DNA of 64,000 bases from Oscillospiraceae bacterium (GCA_017430455.1 JAFRMX010000016.1:1-64000), one strand, 5' to 3'; counted from the stretch's first letter, positions 17,371 to 26,111 are shown. Notes: generated by a model from the letters alone, not told the origin. Program-made: numbers and translations.

Positions 17371-17862
17371 TCTGTCTTCAAAGACCTCGCCTGAGATGTC
17401 GCAGATATCGCGCAGAGGGATCCGAAACGGCGGCCTGTCCGGGCCGCTTTCGTTTTCGAAGACCAGAAAGCCCTGCAGCGTATCCGCTGTTCTTGCGGTT
17501 CCGGTATATTTGAGAAAACTGCCGCCCGTCTTTCTGCTTCTTTTGTGGAGCTCTTTGTCCGGGACAAAGTATGTCACGGTTATCTTCGGAAAACAGGCGT
17601 CTTCATCGCAGTAGAAGCGCGCTGAGCGCGCCTTGGCGCAGAGCTCCTTCAGAGCGGCGATCCTCTCATCCAGAAGGGCTTTTTTCTCGTCCGAGAGCTC
17701 AAGGCGCCTGTCCGTGGTCCTGGCCGTCTCGTCTATGCTCTCGCTGTAGCCCGTGAGAGCGTCGAAAGGGGAGAACTGGGCCGCCCTGTCGTACATGCTC
17801 ATATGCGGGTGTTTTTCGGAGACGGGGTGCGGAAGATCTATGATATCGTCATATTTTCCCAT
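17365..17862 (-). CDS. YolD-like family protein
   Basis: The 165-residue protein carries the Clostridia YolD-like signature MSMYDRAAQFSPFDALTGYSESIDETAR. YolD-like proteins are commonly linked to Y-family polymerases in Bacillota, and this one starts two bases after the polymerase stop. Its AAAGGAGG ribosome site lies within the last polymerase codons. It is the third gene of the repressor-polymerase-yolD operon, and a role in translesion synthesis is inferred from context. Confidence 0.87.
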   Translation of the reverse strand: MGKYDDIIDLPHPVSEKHPHMSMYDRAAQFSPFDALTGYSESIDETARTTDRRLELSDEKKALLDERIAALKELCAKARSARFYCDEDACFPKITVTYFVPDKELHKRSRKTGGSFLKYTGTARTADTLQGFLVFENESGPDRPPFRIPLRDICDISGEVFEDRR

Positions 17863-17864
17863 AT

Positions 17865-19511
17865 TCAGCCTCCTTTGTGCCCGCCGACCTCGAGGTTCCG
17901 GTGGGGCCCGCGGGCCCCTTCGCGGAAGTTCGTGCCCTTTAAGACGGAGTTTTTCCCGTATTTGTCCCTGATGCCCAGAACGGCAGTCTGAAGCCTCTGT
18001 TTCTTTGAGAGCTCCTCCCGGAGCTTTTCTTTTTTCGCGTTCTCCTCCTCGCTGTCCGTGAAAAGATCGAGCTGCCCGTATTTCTCCCCGGAGAGCGAAA
18101 TGTTCTGAAGCGCCTTCGCCTCCTGCTCCGTACAGAGGTCACAGGCTGTAATATTGACCCTGCGGACCAGTAGAGCAGGGTCCGTGCAGGAATTGAAGAT
18201 ACCGACGGCCGCTTCCGTTATCAGATCCGCGAGAGAAGTCGGGAAAGGGAGCTCCGCGTGCCCGTGGGCGTGCTTCGGACAGGCCCTTCCGTAGTAATCC
18301 GTCGAAACGGTGCCCCTGTATTCCGCCCCCGTGAGGCTGTATACATATTTTCCGTTCGACCTTCTGAGGCTTTCCCTGTCGTAGTTAATATGCAGTTCGA
18401 TCCTCGACGTGGCAAAGCCCTTTGACATCAGATCGTAGCTCAGCTCCAGGGCCATCTCCCGGACTATGACCTCCGCCTTTTCGAATGTGTAGGGCATGTG
18501 CAGGACCTGGCCGGAGCCGAGGCTCCTGCTTCTGGGAGCATATGTTTTTATGACGTCGACGGTGCAGGGCTCCCAGCCCCAGGCGTGGTCTATCAGAAGC
18601 TCCGCGTTCACCCCGAAGAGCCTGTAGAGGAGCTCCTCTCCGTTTTCCATATAGCTTAGCGCCGATTCGTCCTTCTTCGGCCTGTCGAGCCGCACGAAGA
18701 CGTTTTCTTTGTTAATGCTCATCCTGGCCACGTCGCCCATCGTAAACATCCCGTTGGTCTGCAGCTTTTTCGCTATCCCCGGGCCTACGCGCCAGAAGTC
18801 CGTGAGCGGGGTGTGCTCCCAGAGTATCTTTCGGTACGAGTGTTCATCCAGCTCCGCCATACGGACTCCGTGTTCATCCGGTTCCATGTGCTTGGCGACT
18901 ATGTCCATGGCGACCTTGGCCAGATAGAGATTCGTGCCTATTCCGGCTGTGGCAGTGATGCCCGTATCGTGCAGTACCTCGCGGATCATCATCATGGCGA
19001 TCTCCTTCGCGGTCAGCCCGTATGTCTTCAAGTACTTCGTCACGTCGATGAAGACTTCGTCGATCGAGTAGACTATGACATCCTCCTCGCTCACGAATTT
19101 CAGATATATCCCGTAGATCTGGGAGCTTATCTCCATATACCTGTTCATGCGCGGAGGGGCGATCAGGTATTCGAGCTTCAGGGAAGGATCCGAGCTGAGC
19201 GAATCGAGATATGGGGAGGCGCCGGCAAAATCGGCTTCCGGATTTCCGGTGAGCTTTCTGTATTCTTCAAGGCGCTTTTCGTTTACCTCTTTTACCCTCT
19301 GTATGACCTCGAAAAGGCGCGGACGGCCCGGAACGCCGAAGGATTTGAGGCTCGGGGAGACCGCAAGACAGATGGTCTTTTCCGTCCTGCTGAGATCCGC
19401 CACGACGAGGTTCGTTCTGAGCGGGTCGAGATCCCTGTCCTCGCACTCGACAGAGGCGTAAAAGGACTTTAAGTCTATAGCGATATAGCAGCGGCCAGTA
19501 TCAGTCTGCAT
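17865..19511 (-). CDS. Y-family DNA polymerase (DinB/UmuC-like, error-prone)
   Basis: The 548-residue protein has the palm motif YIAIDLKSFYASVEC and the second catalytic motif VYSIDEVFIDVT, both with their acidic residues, followed by helix-hairpin-helix and little-finger regions. It would copy past DNA lesions. The start overlaps the S24 repressor gene by 11 bases and lacks a strong ribosome site, which suggests coupled translation. Cotranscription with an S24 repressor implies DNA-damage induction. Confidence 0.92.
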   Translation of the reverse strand: MQTDTGRCYIAIDLKSFYASVECEDRDLDPLRTNLVVADLSRTEKTICLAVSPSLKSFGVPGRPRLFEVIQRVKEVNEKRLEEYRKLTGNPEADFAGASPYLDSLSSDPSLKLEYLIAPPRMNRYMEISSQIYGIYLKFVSEEDVIVYSIDEVFIDVTKYLKTYGLTAKEIAMMMIREVLHDTGITATAGIGTNLYLAKVAMDIVAKHMEPDEHGVRMAELDEHSYRKILWEHTPLTDFWRVGPGIAKKLQTNGMFTMGDVARMSINKENVFVRLDRPKKDESALSYMENGEELLYRLFGVNAELLIDHAWGWEPCTVDVIKTYAPRSRSLGSGQVLHMPYTFEKAEVIVREMALELSYDLMSKGFATSRIELHINYDRESLRRSNGKYVYSLTGAEYRGTVSTDYYGRACPKHAHGHAELPFPTSLADLITEAAVGIFNSCTDPALLVRRVNITACDLCTEQEAKALQNISLSGEKYGQLDLFTDSEEENAKKEKLREELSKKQRLQTAVLGIRDKYGKNSVLKGTNFREGARGPHRNLEVGGHKGG

Positions 19512-20355
19512 ACTGCCTGTTGAACGCGGAGATCTCCTCCGAAAAAGCGTCGTTTATGAGGAACAGCTCCCTCTCGCTCGGAAGCTCTCCTTCCTCCACC
19601 TTGCCCATGACTTTTCCTATCACGCGGACATGATCGTCCTCGGATTTGTCCCCGAAGGGGTAAGCCTTGTTTATGGAATGGAGCTTCCTGTCCGGCCCGA
19701 CCTGCTTTATGACCATTCCGCCCGTCCACCAGGCGACGGCGATATCTCCGGGGGAGACAGTATTCGTATATTTTACATATACCATGTCACCGCTGTAGAA
19801 TTCGGGCTCCATGCTCGGCCCGTCGACTACCGCTATACAGTTGGCGCCGCGGTTCCGTTTTGTCCTTCTGACAAAGCGCAGGGAGGGGGGAAGCCCCGTA
19901 TCCTCTTTGCCCGCGCCGGCAGCGAGCTTCGTATACTCGATCTCCAGCGGCATGAAGAGCTCCCTGATCTTCTCGGGAGAGATGTATTCCTCGTCCTCGG
20001 GCGCGTATTTTCCGGAAGTTATCAGAAGCTCACGGTACTCTTCAAGCTTCTCTCTGCCGATCTCGTTTAAGAGGGGCTTTAAGTCCGAGCAGAAATAGGA
20101 GAGGCCCTCGTCTATATCCAGGACCAGACAGACGGCGATGAGCTGGTAGGCCGTGGGGACGCTGTAGCCGAGTTCCCACTTGTTCACGGCGTTCACGCCG
20201 CATTTGACCCCGTATCTGTTCAGTCTTCTCGTAAACTCGGGAATACTGATCTTTTTGAGCTTTCTGGCCTCTGCTATCTTTTTCCCGATGACGTTTTTTC
20301 CCTTTTCCGCCTCGCAGTTGTATGTCCTTTCAAATTCCGTGATCATTGCAGCCAT
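19501..20355 (-). CDS. XRE-type repressor with S24 (LexA/CI-like) autopeptidase domain
   Basis: The 284-residue protein has a helix-turn-helix (about 22-75), a linker and a C-terminal S24 peptidase domain. The catalytic pair is visible: Ser181 in DGPSMEPEF and Lys217 in GGMVIKQV. An Ala-Gly cleavage site may lie in LAAGAG (about 145-149). Self-cleavage after DNA damage would relieve repression. It is transcribed from a consensus promoter facing the helicase gene at 20520, the layout of a phage-type switch. It shares an operon with the polymerase and YolD-like genes. Confidence 0.9.
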   Translation of the reverse strand: MAAMITEFERTYNCEAEKGKNVIGKKIAEARKLKKISIPEFTRRLNRYGVKCGVNAVNKWELGYSVPTAYQLIAVCLVLDIDEGLSYFCSDLKPLLNEIGREKLEEYRELLITSGKYAPEDEEYISPEKIRELFMPLEIEYTKLAAGAGKEDTGLPPSLRFVRRTKRNRGANCIAVVDGPSMEPEFYSGDMVYVKYTNTVSPGDIAVAWWTGGMVIKQVGPDRKLHSINKAYPFGDKSEDDHVRVIGKVMGKVEEGELPSERELFLINDAFSEEISAFNRQYAD

Positions 20356-20390
20356 ATAATAAATACCCCCGCTTATATTGAGTTGATCAT

Positions 20391-20487
20391 ATTATATATC
20401 CCGCCGGGAAGTATGTCAATAAATAAACGTAAATATTTTACGCTTTTTCCATTGACAAGCACCAACGGGAAGTTTATATTGTATAAT
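20391..20487. promoter_or_regulatory. Divergent promoter region with candidate repressor operators
   Basis: On the minus strand TTGACA (20419-20414) and TATAAT (20396-20391) are 17 bases apart, a full consensus. Its spacer holds TCCCGCCGGGA (20398-20408). On the plus strand TTGACA (20452-20457) and TATATT (20475-20480) are 17 bases apart, with TATAAT nearby at 20482-20487; that spacer holds a second CGGGAAGT. A perfect palindrome with a three-base centre, CGTAAATATTTTACG (20428-20442), lies between them. The CGGGAAGT copies and the palindrome are candidate repressor sites. Confidence 0.8.
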
Positions 20488-20519
20488 ACTTAAAGAAATT
20501 AATAAAGGAGCGGAAGAAA

Positions 20520-22544
20520 ATGGATCAGATGCAGCAGGAGACAATAGAGGACCTTAAAAAGAGGAATATATGGCTTTGCTATGACACGGTGGAGACCGAA
20601 AGAAATAAGGCAACCGCTTTTTATTCGGCAAAAAGCGGCGCGTTTCTGGCAAAACCCGAAGATTTTATGAAATACGGTATTTCTTTTGATGAGGCAAAGC
20701 GTTTTGCAGAAGAACACGGATACGAAGGCCCGGCTATGATAGTGCCGGACGGATATTGCGCGGTATGCATAGACGGATTTAAAGCAAATCATTTTGATCT
20801 TATGGCGATGGCAAGATTCGGGACCTATAAGGAAAGCCGTGGGGATAAGGTCAGTATTATATGCAGATGTGAAAGCGAAAAAATATCTGAGGCACTCGGC
20901 AGAGAATACCTTGCCAAGACGAACCGTGAAATGTATATCCGGCTGCCGAATGAAAACATGAGTATGTTTTTCGGAGCTTTTACGGACTGCGCGATACCGT
21001 TTTACAATAATCCCCTTATTTCGTTTAATAATATCAATGACTGTACAGAGGCAATAATCTGTACTGTTTCGGATTACGCACAGACAGAGTATCCGGACGA
21101 ATCCGATAAGCTTCCGGACCTGGGACAAGACCCGGTTTTCATAGAATATAATGAACGGAGCAAAAAAAATGAGATCAACAGGGCCCTGCTTGCCCAGTAT
21201 TTCAGGGAAAACGAGCATTATCTGATCGTCCGCGATTACGGGCAATCATCAAATTCGAAGTATCTCTACAGAAGAGGATGCTACAGAGCGGTTTCGGACG
21301 ACGAATTCAAAGGGGCAATACGTAAGTTTATCGAAGCTTATGATCCGGCTGCCGTAGAAGTCAAAGATCTTACAGAGGTAATGAGACAGCTCGAGACAGA
21401 TAACGATACTGTTCCATCGTCCGCGCTGGACTCCAATCAGGACATAATCAATTTCCGTAACGGGATCCTGAATATAAGGACACTTGAATTCACAACAGAG
21501 CACAGCCCGCTTCTGTTTTCCACGATCCAGATCCCCTGCAACTGGAGATCTGCTGCCGCGCCGACTCCGGTCTTCGACAGGTTTATGGATGATTTTACGC
21601 GGAAAAACGCCGAAAAGAAAAAGCTTCTCCTTGAGTTCATGGGTGCAGTATTTTCAAATGTTCCCGGATATAAGATGAAATCGGCCCTGTTTATAAAAGG
21701 AAAAGGAGACAGCGGGAAGTCACAGCTGCTGCTTCTCTGTGAAAGAATTCTGGGCGATGAAAACTGGACTTCGACCACTCTCGAACAGGTTGAAGAGAGA
21801 TTCGGTGCTTTTCCGCTTTTCGGGAAAAGGCTTGGAGGAGATCCGGATATGGGATTTGTACCGCTCAAGGAGCTGAAAACTTTTAAAAAGCTTACAGGCG
21901 GAGACGCGATAACAGGAGAAGAAAAATACAAAAGCTCTTTCAGCTTCGTCTACAGAGGACTGCTGTGGTTCTGTATGAATGATTATCCCATCTTCGGAGG
22001 CGACAACGGGCCCTGGGTATACAGAAGAATACTTCCGTTTGAGGCGGGGCCGTCGATTCCGGAAGCAAAACAGGATAAGATGCTTCTTGAAAAGATGTAT
22101 GCGGAGAGAGAAGGAATTATCCACAAAGCGGTTATGGCCTTCAGAGAAATAGTCATCAACGGCAGCTACCGCTTCTCGATGTATCCCGAGATGGCGGCAA
22201 AACTCAAAGAATACACGCATGAAAACAATGTGGTCCAGGAGTTCTGGGATGAATGCATGACTGAAAGGAAAGGTATGGATCTCGATCTCTGCACCACAGG
22301 AAGAGTATACAAAGTCTTTGCAGCCTGGGTCAGAGATAAAGGACGCATAACTATGGGAGACAATACGTTCAGAAAAAATGTTGCGGCCATACTTGACGCC
22401 GACAACTATAAAGACCTTGTTGTCAAACGCAACAGCGGTAAATACTATATCAATTACACGCTTACGGACGAAGCGAAAAACGAGTACAGGGATGCCTACG
22501 GGCCGGAAATTTTATACAGGGAAATAAGCGGTGCACACGGGTGA
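20520..22544 (+). CDS. Phage/plasmid-type primase-helicase: SF3 helicase with degenerate PrimPol-like N-terminus
   Basis: The 674-residue protein ends in an SF3 (D5/P4-type) helicase. It has Walker A KGKGDSGKSQL near residue 397, then FKKLTGGDAITGEEKY and LLWFCMNDYPIF, typical of phage and satellite replication proteins. The N-terminal third aligns by eye with PrimPol domains, but the DxD metal site appears as CIDGFK and the usual SGxGxH motif as SRGDKVSII. Primer synthesis may therefore be lost. AAAGGAG precedes the ATG. No integrase, terminase or capsid gene is near, so it is an orphan replication gene or a remnant. Confidence 0.82.
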   Translation: MDQMQQETIEDLKKRNIWLCYDTVETERNKATAFYSAKSGAFLAKPEDFMKYGISFDEAKRFAEEHGYEGPAMIVPDGYCAVCIDGFKANHFDLMAMARFGTYKESRGDKVSIICRCESEKISEALGREYLAKTNREMYIRLPNENMSMFFGAFTDCAIPFYNNPLISFNNINDCTEAIICTVSDYAQTEYPDESDKLPDLGQDPVFIEYNERSKKNEINRALLAQYFRENEHYLIVRDYGQSSNSKYLYRRGCYRAVSDDEFKGAIRKFIEAYDPAAVEVKDLTEVMRQLETDNDTVPSSALDSNQDIINFRNGILNIRTLEFTTEHSPLLFSTIQIPCNWRSAAAPTPVFDRFMDDFTRKNAEKKKLLLEFMGAVFSNVPGYKMKSALFIKGKGDSGKSQLLLLCERILGDENWTSTTLEQVEERFGAFPLFGKRLGGDPDMGFVPLKELKTFKKLTGGDAITGEEKYKSSFSFVYRGLLWFCMNDYPIFGGDNGPWVYRRILPFEAGPSIPEAKQDKMLLEKMYAEREGIIHKAVMAFREIVINGSYRFSMYPEMAAKLKEYTHENNVVQEFWDECMTERKGMDLDLCTTGRVYKVFAAWVRDKGRITMGDNTFRKNVAAILDADNYKDLVVKRNSGKYYINYTLTDEAKNEYRDAYGPEILYREISGAHG

Positions 22545-22761
22545 ACACCTGATGCAATCCGCCGAACAGTCGAAAGTGCTGCGATGCAACGGCTCAAGCC
22601 CTTAAATGACAGCGTGCACAGTCAAAAAAACTTTTTGTTTTTCTGCAGATATACGTATATTATGTACTTTTTCCGGATTTTCGGAAAGTACGTGCACTAC
22701 GTGCACAATCCTTGAAAACAGAGGGGTTTTCCAGGGAATAGACTTGCACTTTAGAGTGCAC
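22531..22761. repeat. Cluster of GTGCAC repeats downstream of the helicase gene
   Basis: GTGCAC occurs at 22531, 22614, 22692, 22701 and 22756. Two copies form the tandem direct repeat TACGTGCAC (22689-22697, 22698-22706). An imperfect inverted repeat (GTACTTTTTCCG ... CGGAAAGTAC, 22664-22691) lies beside them. The region is AT-rich. It could be an iteron-type origin or protein-binding region for the element that brought the helicase. Apart from this and a 19-codon relic, bases 22545-22915 hold no gene. Confidence 0.6.
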
Positions 22762-22781
22762 GTGTTCACTCCTTTAATAAA

Positions 22782-22815
22782 AAACGAGGCAGAGGCAGGG
22801 GATCCCTGCCTCTGC
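22782..22815 (-). terminator. Terminator for the minus-strand LysR gene
   Basis: The hairpin GCAGAGGCAGG ... CCTGCCTCTGC (22789-22815) is followed on the minus strand by CTCGTTTTTTATT. Confidence 0.8.
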
Positions 22816-22840
22816 TTATACTGTTACTGCCTTTGCAAAA

Positions 22841-22900
22841 TCAGCTCTGTTTTATCGTTTCGACCAGTTTTTCGAATACCTTGCCTGTGGCGAGACATTT
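22841..22900 (-). pseudogene. 19-codon C-terminal relic of an unidentified gene
   Basis: The minus strand reads KCLATGKVFEKLVETIKQS followed by a stop, preceded by an in-frame stop. It looks like a helical protein end left behind between the LysR gene and its terminator, possibly of a flavodoxin-type protein. The family is a guess. Confidence 0.3.
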
Positions 22901-22915
22901 TTAGAACAATTATAT

Positions 22916-23788
22916 TTAAAACTGTCTCCGGATGCGCTCCAGGAAGCGTTCCGCGATAGGGCTGAAGATCTGACGGCGCTTCCATACGAGATACATATCC
23001 GTCCTCAGCAGCGGGTCCAGGGGGCGGAATGCAAGCCCGCTGCCTTCGCCGGTATCGACCAGGTGGTCAAAGGTCAGCAGGAACCCGAGGCCTTCCCTTG
23101 TGAAAACACTGCCGTTGTAAGCGAGGCGGAACGAACCTTCCAGACGGAGCTCATTCATCCGTTCTCCGGCCCAGCGGGGAATATCCGCGTTCCAGGACTG
23201 TTCCGAGCAGAACAGAGGCAGCCCGATAAGGTCATCCGCACGGATGGCCTTTTTCTTCGCGAGAGGGTCGTCCGATCTCATGACAAGTCCCCAGATGTCC
23301 GATTCCGGAAACTTAATGTATTCGTATTTGCTGCCGTCAGGCTCTTCCACAAGGACCGCGAAGTCCAGGATGCCTTTATCCAGTTTTTCTGTCACCTGCT
23401 CCGTATCACCGCTGGTGATGTGGTAGCGGAGCTCCGGACAGTCCTTCTTGAGATTCGCGATCTCCCTTGCCAGATACCGGATCTGGTATGACTCTGCCAG
23501 CCCGAAATAGAGCTCTCCGCCGGTGATGTCATCCAAAGAGGAGAACTCGTCCGATATCTTGTCTGCCATACTGACCAGATCCTCCGCGCGTTTTTTCAGA
23601 AGCATCCCTTCTTCTGTCAGGGAAATGCTGAAGCTGTGCCGTATGAAAAGTTTTTTACCGAGCTCCTCTTCCAGCGCTTTAAGCTGCTTGGAAAGAGTCG
23701 GTTGCGTGACGTGCAGCAGCTGTGCCGCCCGGGTCATGTTCTCTTCTCCTGCAATAGCGAGAAAATATCGCAGGGCTTTGATCTCCAT
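22916..23788 (-). CDS. LysR family transcriptional regulator (copy 1)
   Basis: The 290-residue protein starts with the LysR helix-turn-helix (MEIKALRYFLAIAGEENMTRAAQLLHVTQPTLSKQ) and continues into the effector-binding domain. GGAGGAAACACG precedes the ATG at 23788; longer open frames upstream run through the intergenic operator. It is divergent from the hydrolase at 23947 and close in sequence to the LysR at 61488, which stands beside a second copy of that hydrolase. It probably activates the neighbour through GAATATCATGATATTC. Confidence 0.92.
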   Translation of the reverse strand: MEIKALRYFLAIAGEENMTRAAQLLHVTQPTLSKQLKALEEELGKKLFIRHSFSISLTEEGMLLKKRAEDLVSMADKISDEFSSLDDITGGELYFGLAESYQIRYLAREIANLKKDCPELRYHITSGDTEQVTEKLDKGILDFAVLVEEPDGSKYEYIKFPESDIWGLVMRSDDPLAKKKAIRADDLIGLPLFCSEQSWNADIPRWAGERMNELRLEGSFRLAYNGSVFTREGLGFLLTFDHLVDTGEGSGLAFRPLDPLLRTDMYLVWKRRQIFSPIAERFLERIRRQF

Positions 23789-23842
23789 CGTGTTTCCTCC
23801 GGATCTGTATTTGGATATATTATAACATGAAATTCCAGATTT

Positions 23843-23898
23843 GAATATCATGATATTCTGAAAAAGCATTAGCGGAATATCATGCCGTGCTTTATAAT
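23843..23898 (+). promoter_or_regulatory. LysR operator and hydrolase promoter
   Basis: GAATATCATGATATTC (23843-23858) is a perfect 16-bp palindrome, and GAATATCATG recurs at 23875-23884. A TATAAT box (23893-23898) follows with no good -35, as expected for an activator-dependent promoter. The 61488 locus has GAATATCGTGATAGTC (14 of 16 identical) and another GAATATCAT. Confidence 0.78.
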
Positions 23899-23946
23899 AA
23901 AAACAAGGGAAGAGAAATACTGATTTAAAATTGAAAGGAATAAAGA

Positions 23947-24963
23947 ATGGAAAATGCAACACTGAAGCTTGTCCGGGAATGGGACAAGACCTTTCCGAAG
24001 AGTGATAAGACAGAGCACCGCAAGGTAACATTTCATAACCGTTACGGGATCACCCTGGCCGCAGATATGTATATACCGGTGGACGAAAGCATGAGAGGCA
24101 GCGACGGGAGATTTCCTGCGATCGCTGTCAGCGGCCCCTTCGGCGCGGTCAAAGAGCAGGCCTCCGGACTGTATGCCCAGACAATGGCTGAGCGGGGTTT
24201 TTTGAGCATAGCTTTCGACCCGTCCTATACGGGAGAGAGCGGCGGAGAGCCCAGGAATGTCGCGTCTCCGGATATAAATACCGAGGATTTCCAGGCGGCA
24301 GTCGACTTCCTGTCCGTACAGGACAATGTCGATCCGGAGCGCATCGGGATCATCGGTATCTGCGGCTTCGGAGGCATGGCGCTCAACGCGGCTTCCCTGG
24401 ATACCAGGATAAAGGCGACAGTGACCTCCACCATGTACAATATGAGCAGAGTGAATGCAAACGGATACTACGACGCGGACGACAATGAAGAGGCGCGCAA
24501 CGCGGCAAAAACAGCCATGAACGCGCAGAGGACCGCGGATTACAGAAGCGGAGAATACGCGCCGGCAGGAGCGCTTCCGGACGAATATCCGGAGGGAGCA
24601 CCGCAGTTTCTCATAGATTATATCGATTACTACAGAAGGCCGAGAGGTTTCCATCCGCGTTCACAGGGAGAGGGGAAGGGCTGGAATGTCACCGGCTGCA
24701 TGTCCTTCATAAACCAGCCGATCTGCAATTATACGAACGAGATCCGAAGCGCGGTCCTGATGATCCACGGCGAGAAAGCGCACTCTCTGTATTTCAGCCT
24801 GGACGAATACAAAAAAATGACCGCGGATTCCAAATATACCGGCAACAAGGAACTGCTGATCATCCCGGGTGCAGTCCACACAGATCTGTACGATGGCGGA
24901 AACAATAATTATATCCCCTGGGATAAGCTGGAGAGCTTCTTCAATAAATATCTCAATGCATAA
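23947..24963 (+). CDS. Alpha/beta hydrolase, dienelactone hydrolase-like (copy 1)
   Basis: The 338-residue protein has an alpha/beta hydrolase fold. The nucleophile elbow reads GICGFGG, so the nucleophile is Cys rather than Ser, as in dienelactone hydrolase. His is in PGAVHTDLYD and an acid lies near MIHGEKAHS. No signal peptide is visible. GAAAGG precedes the ATG. It is adjacent to a divergent LysR gene and is clearly paralogous to the minus-strand hydrolase at 60127-61125. The substrate is unknown. The membrane lipoprotein gene that follows overlaps its end. Confidence 0.85.
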   Translation: MENATLKLVREWDKTFPKSDKTEHRKVTFHNRYGITLAADMYIPVDESMRGSDGRFPAIAVSGPFGAVKEQASGLYAQTMAERGFLSIAFDPSYTGESGGEPRNVASPDINTEDFQAAVDFLSVQDNVDPERIGIIGICGFGGMALNAASLDTRIKATVTSTMYNMSRVNANGYYDADDNEEARNAAKTAMNAQRTADYRSGEYAPAGALPDEYPEGAPQFLIDYIDYYRRPRGFHPRSQGEGKGWNVTGCMSFINQPICNYTNEIRSAVLMIHGEKAHSLYFSLDEYKKMTADSKYTGNKELLIIPGAVHTDLYDGGNNNYIPWDKLESFFNKYLNA

Positions 24964-24973
24964 AAAGATCCTG

Positions 24974-25498
24974 ATGATGAAAAAGATACGGAGATCTTTC
25001 CTTCTGCTGAGTATCCTTATTATGCTGAACGGATGCGCAGGGGGACCGGCGCATCAGAGTTCGGAAACGGGGACGGAGCAGCAGGCAGAAATAACAGAAA
25101 CGGAAACGGAAGAAACAGGTATGAAGACAGAAACATTATCGGGGAACGAAATCAGGGTGACTGTCGGGACAGGCTCCTTTATCGTGAAGCTTGATGAAAA
25201 CAGATCTGCGGCAGCCTTGAAAGAGCTTCTGGCTGAAGGGGACATAACGGTTTCCGCGTCGAATTACGGCGGATTTGAAAAAGTGTGCGCTCTCGGTACA
25301 ACGCTTCCGAGCAATGATGTTCAGACGACAACTTCGGCCGGAGACGTGATGCTGTACAGCGGAAATCAGATCGTGATATTCTACGGCGCGAACTCCTGGG
25401 CCTACACAAGGCTGGGGAGAGTTGAAGGCCTTTCGGCGGAAGATCTGAAAAGTATACTGAGCGGTCCGGAAACTGAAATAACATTGAGCATGAAGTAA
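24974..25498 (+). CDS. Cyclophilin-like fold lipoprotein
   Basis: The protein of about 174 residues has a lipoprotein signal (KKIRRSF, hydrophobic stretch, LNGC) and an acidic, Thr/Glu-rich linker. The C-terminal domain IRVTVGTGSFIVKLDEN ... LKELLAEGDITVS ... GDVMLYSGNQIVIFYG is typical of cyclophilin-like fold proteins. Those lack proven isomerase activity. The start is uncertain: ATG 24974 or 24977 fits the signal best, while ATG 24956 overlaps the hydrolase gene. It is probably cotranscribed with the hydrolase and the flavoprotein that follows. Confidence 0.82.
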   Translation: MMKKIRRSFLLLSILIMLNGCAGGPAHQSSETGTEQQAEITETETEETGMKTETLSGNEIRVTVGTGSFIVKLDENRSAAALKELLAEGDITVSASNYGGFEKVCALGTTLPSNDVQTTTSAGDVMLYSGNQIVIFYGANSWAYTRLGRVEGLSAEDLKSILSGPETEITLSMK

Positions 25499-25510
25499 CA
25501 GGAGGCACAG

Positions 25511-26050
25511 ATGAAAAAGAAGGTTGTAATACTCTCGACAAGTCCGAGAAAGAACGGTAATTCAAACGCGCTGGCGGAGCAGTTCGCAAAAGGCGCTGCT
25601 GATGCCGGCAATGAGGCTGAGATCATTTCACTGATCGGAAAGCAGGTAGGCTTTTGCAGAGGCTGTTTTGCCTGCCAGACGACCGGGACCTGTGTTATCA
25701 AAGACGATGCAATAGCGATCGAACAGAAAGTCCTTGAGGCGGACGTCGTGGTATGGGCAACACCCATTTACTACTATGAGATGTCGGGCCAGATGAAGGT
25801 TCTGATCGACCGGCTGAACCCGCTGTTTCCGAAGGACTATAAGTTCCGGGAGGTATATCTGCTGGCGGCAGCTGCAGAAGATGAGGATTTTGTTCCCCAA
25901 AGAGCACTGGAAGGCCTGAAGGGATGGGTCGACTGCTTTGAAAGAGCAGAGTTTGCAGGTTTCGTCTTCTGCGGAGGAGTGACCGATACCGGAGATATAA
26001 AAGGCAGCGAAAAACTCCGGGAAGCATATGAAATGGGAAAAAACATCTAG
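25511..26050 (+). CDS. Flavodoxin-family FMN protein (NADPH-dependent FMN reductase/iron-sulfur flavoprotein type)
   Basis: The 179-residue protein starts with the FMN phosphate-binding loop STSPRKNGNSNALAE and has the CRGCFACQTTGTC cluster seen in iron-sulfur flavoproteins. ATPIYYYEMSGQMKVLIDRLNP follows. AGGAGG precedes the ATG. It lies 12 bases after the lipoprotein gene, so the hydrolase, lipoprotein and flavoprotein form one unit under the LysR site. It probably reduces a small organic substrate or passes electrons. A related gene and a related decayed end lie at 56.8-57.5 kb. Confidence 0.87.
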   Translation: MKKKVVILSTSPRKNGNSNALAEQFAKGAADAGNEAEIISLIGKQVGFCRGCFACQTTGTCVIKDDAIAIEQKVLEADVVVWATPIYYYEMSGQMKVLIDRLNPLFPKDYKFREVYLLAAAAEDEDFVPQRALEGLKGWVDCFERAEFAGFVFCGGVTDTGDIKGSEKLREAYEMGKNI

Positions 26051-26087
26051 GATTGCGTCTGGACATTGATCCGACACACAGCTTTTT

Positions 26088-26111
26088 ACGGCCGGAAGAT
26101 CTTCCGGCCGT
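26088..26111 (+). terminator. Terminator-like perfect palindrome after the flavoprotein gene
   Basis: A 24-bp perfect palindrome centred on AGATCT (stem ACGGCCGGAAGA) is followed by ATTGTCTTGTTATT. The T run is weak, so this is a probable terminator rather than a certain one. A TATAAT box at 26155-26160 precedes the MATE gene. Confidence 0.65.

Noticed and set aside
17365..22761. Complete prophage
   Set aside because: No integrase, terminase, portal, capsid, tail or lysis gene is visible; only a repressor, polymerase and helicase are present.
22531..22761. CRISPR array
   Set aside because: The GTGCAC repeats are six to nine bases long, irregularly spaced and without equal spacers; no cas gene is present.
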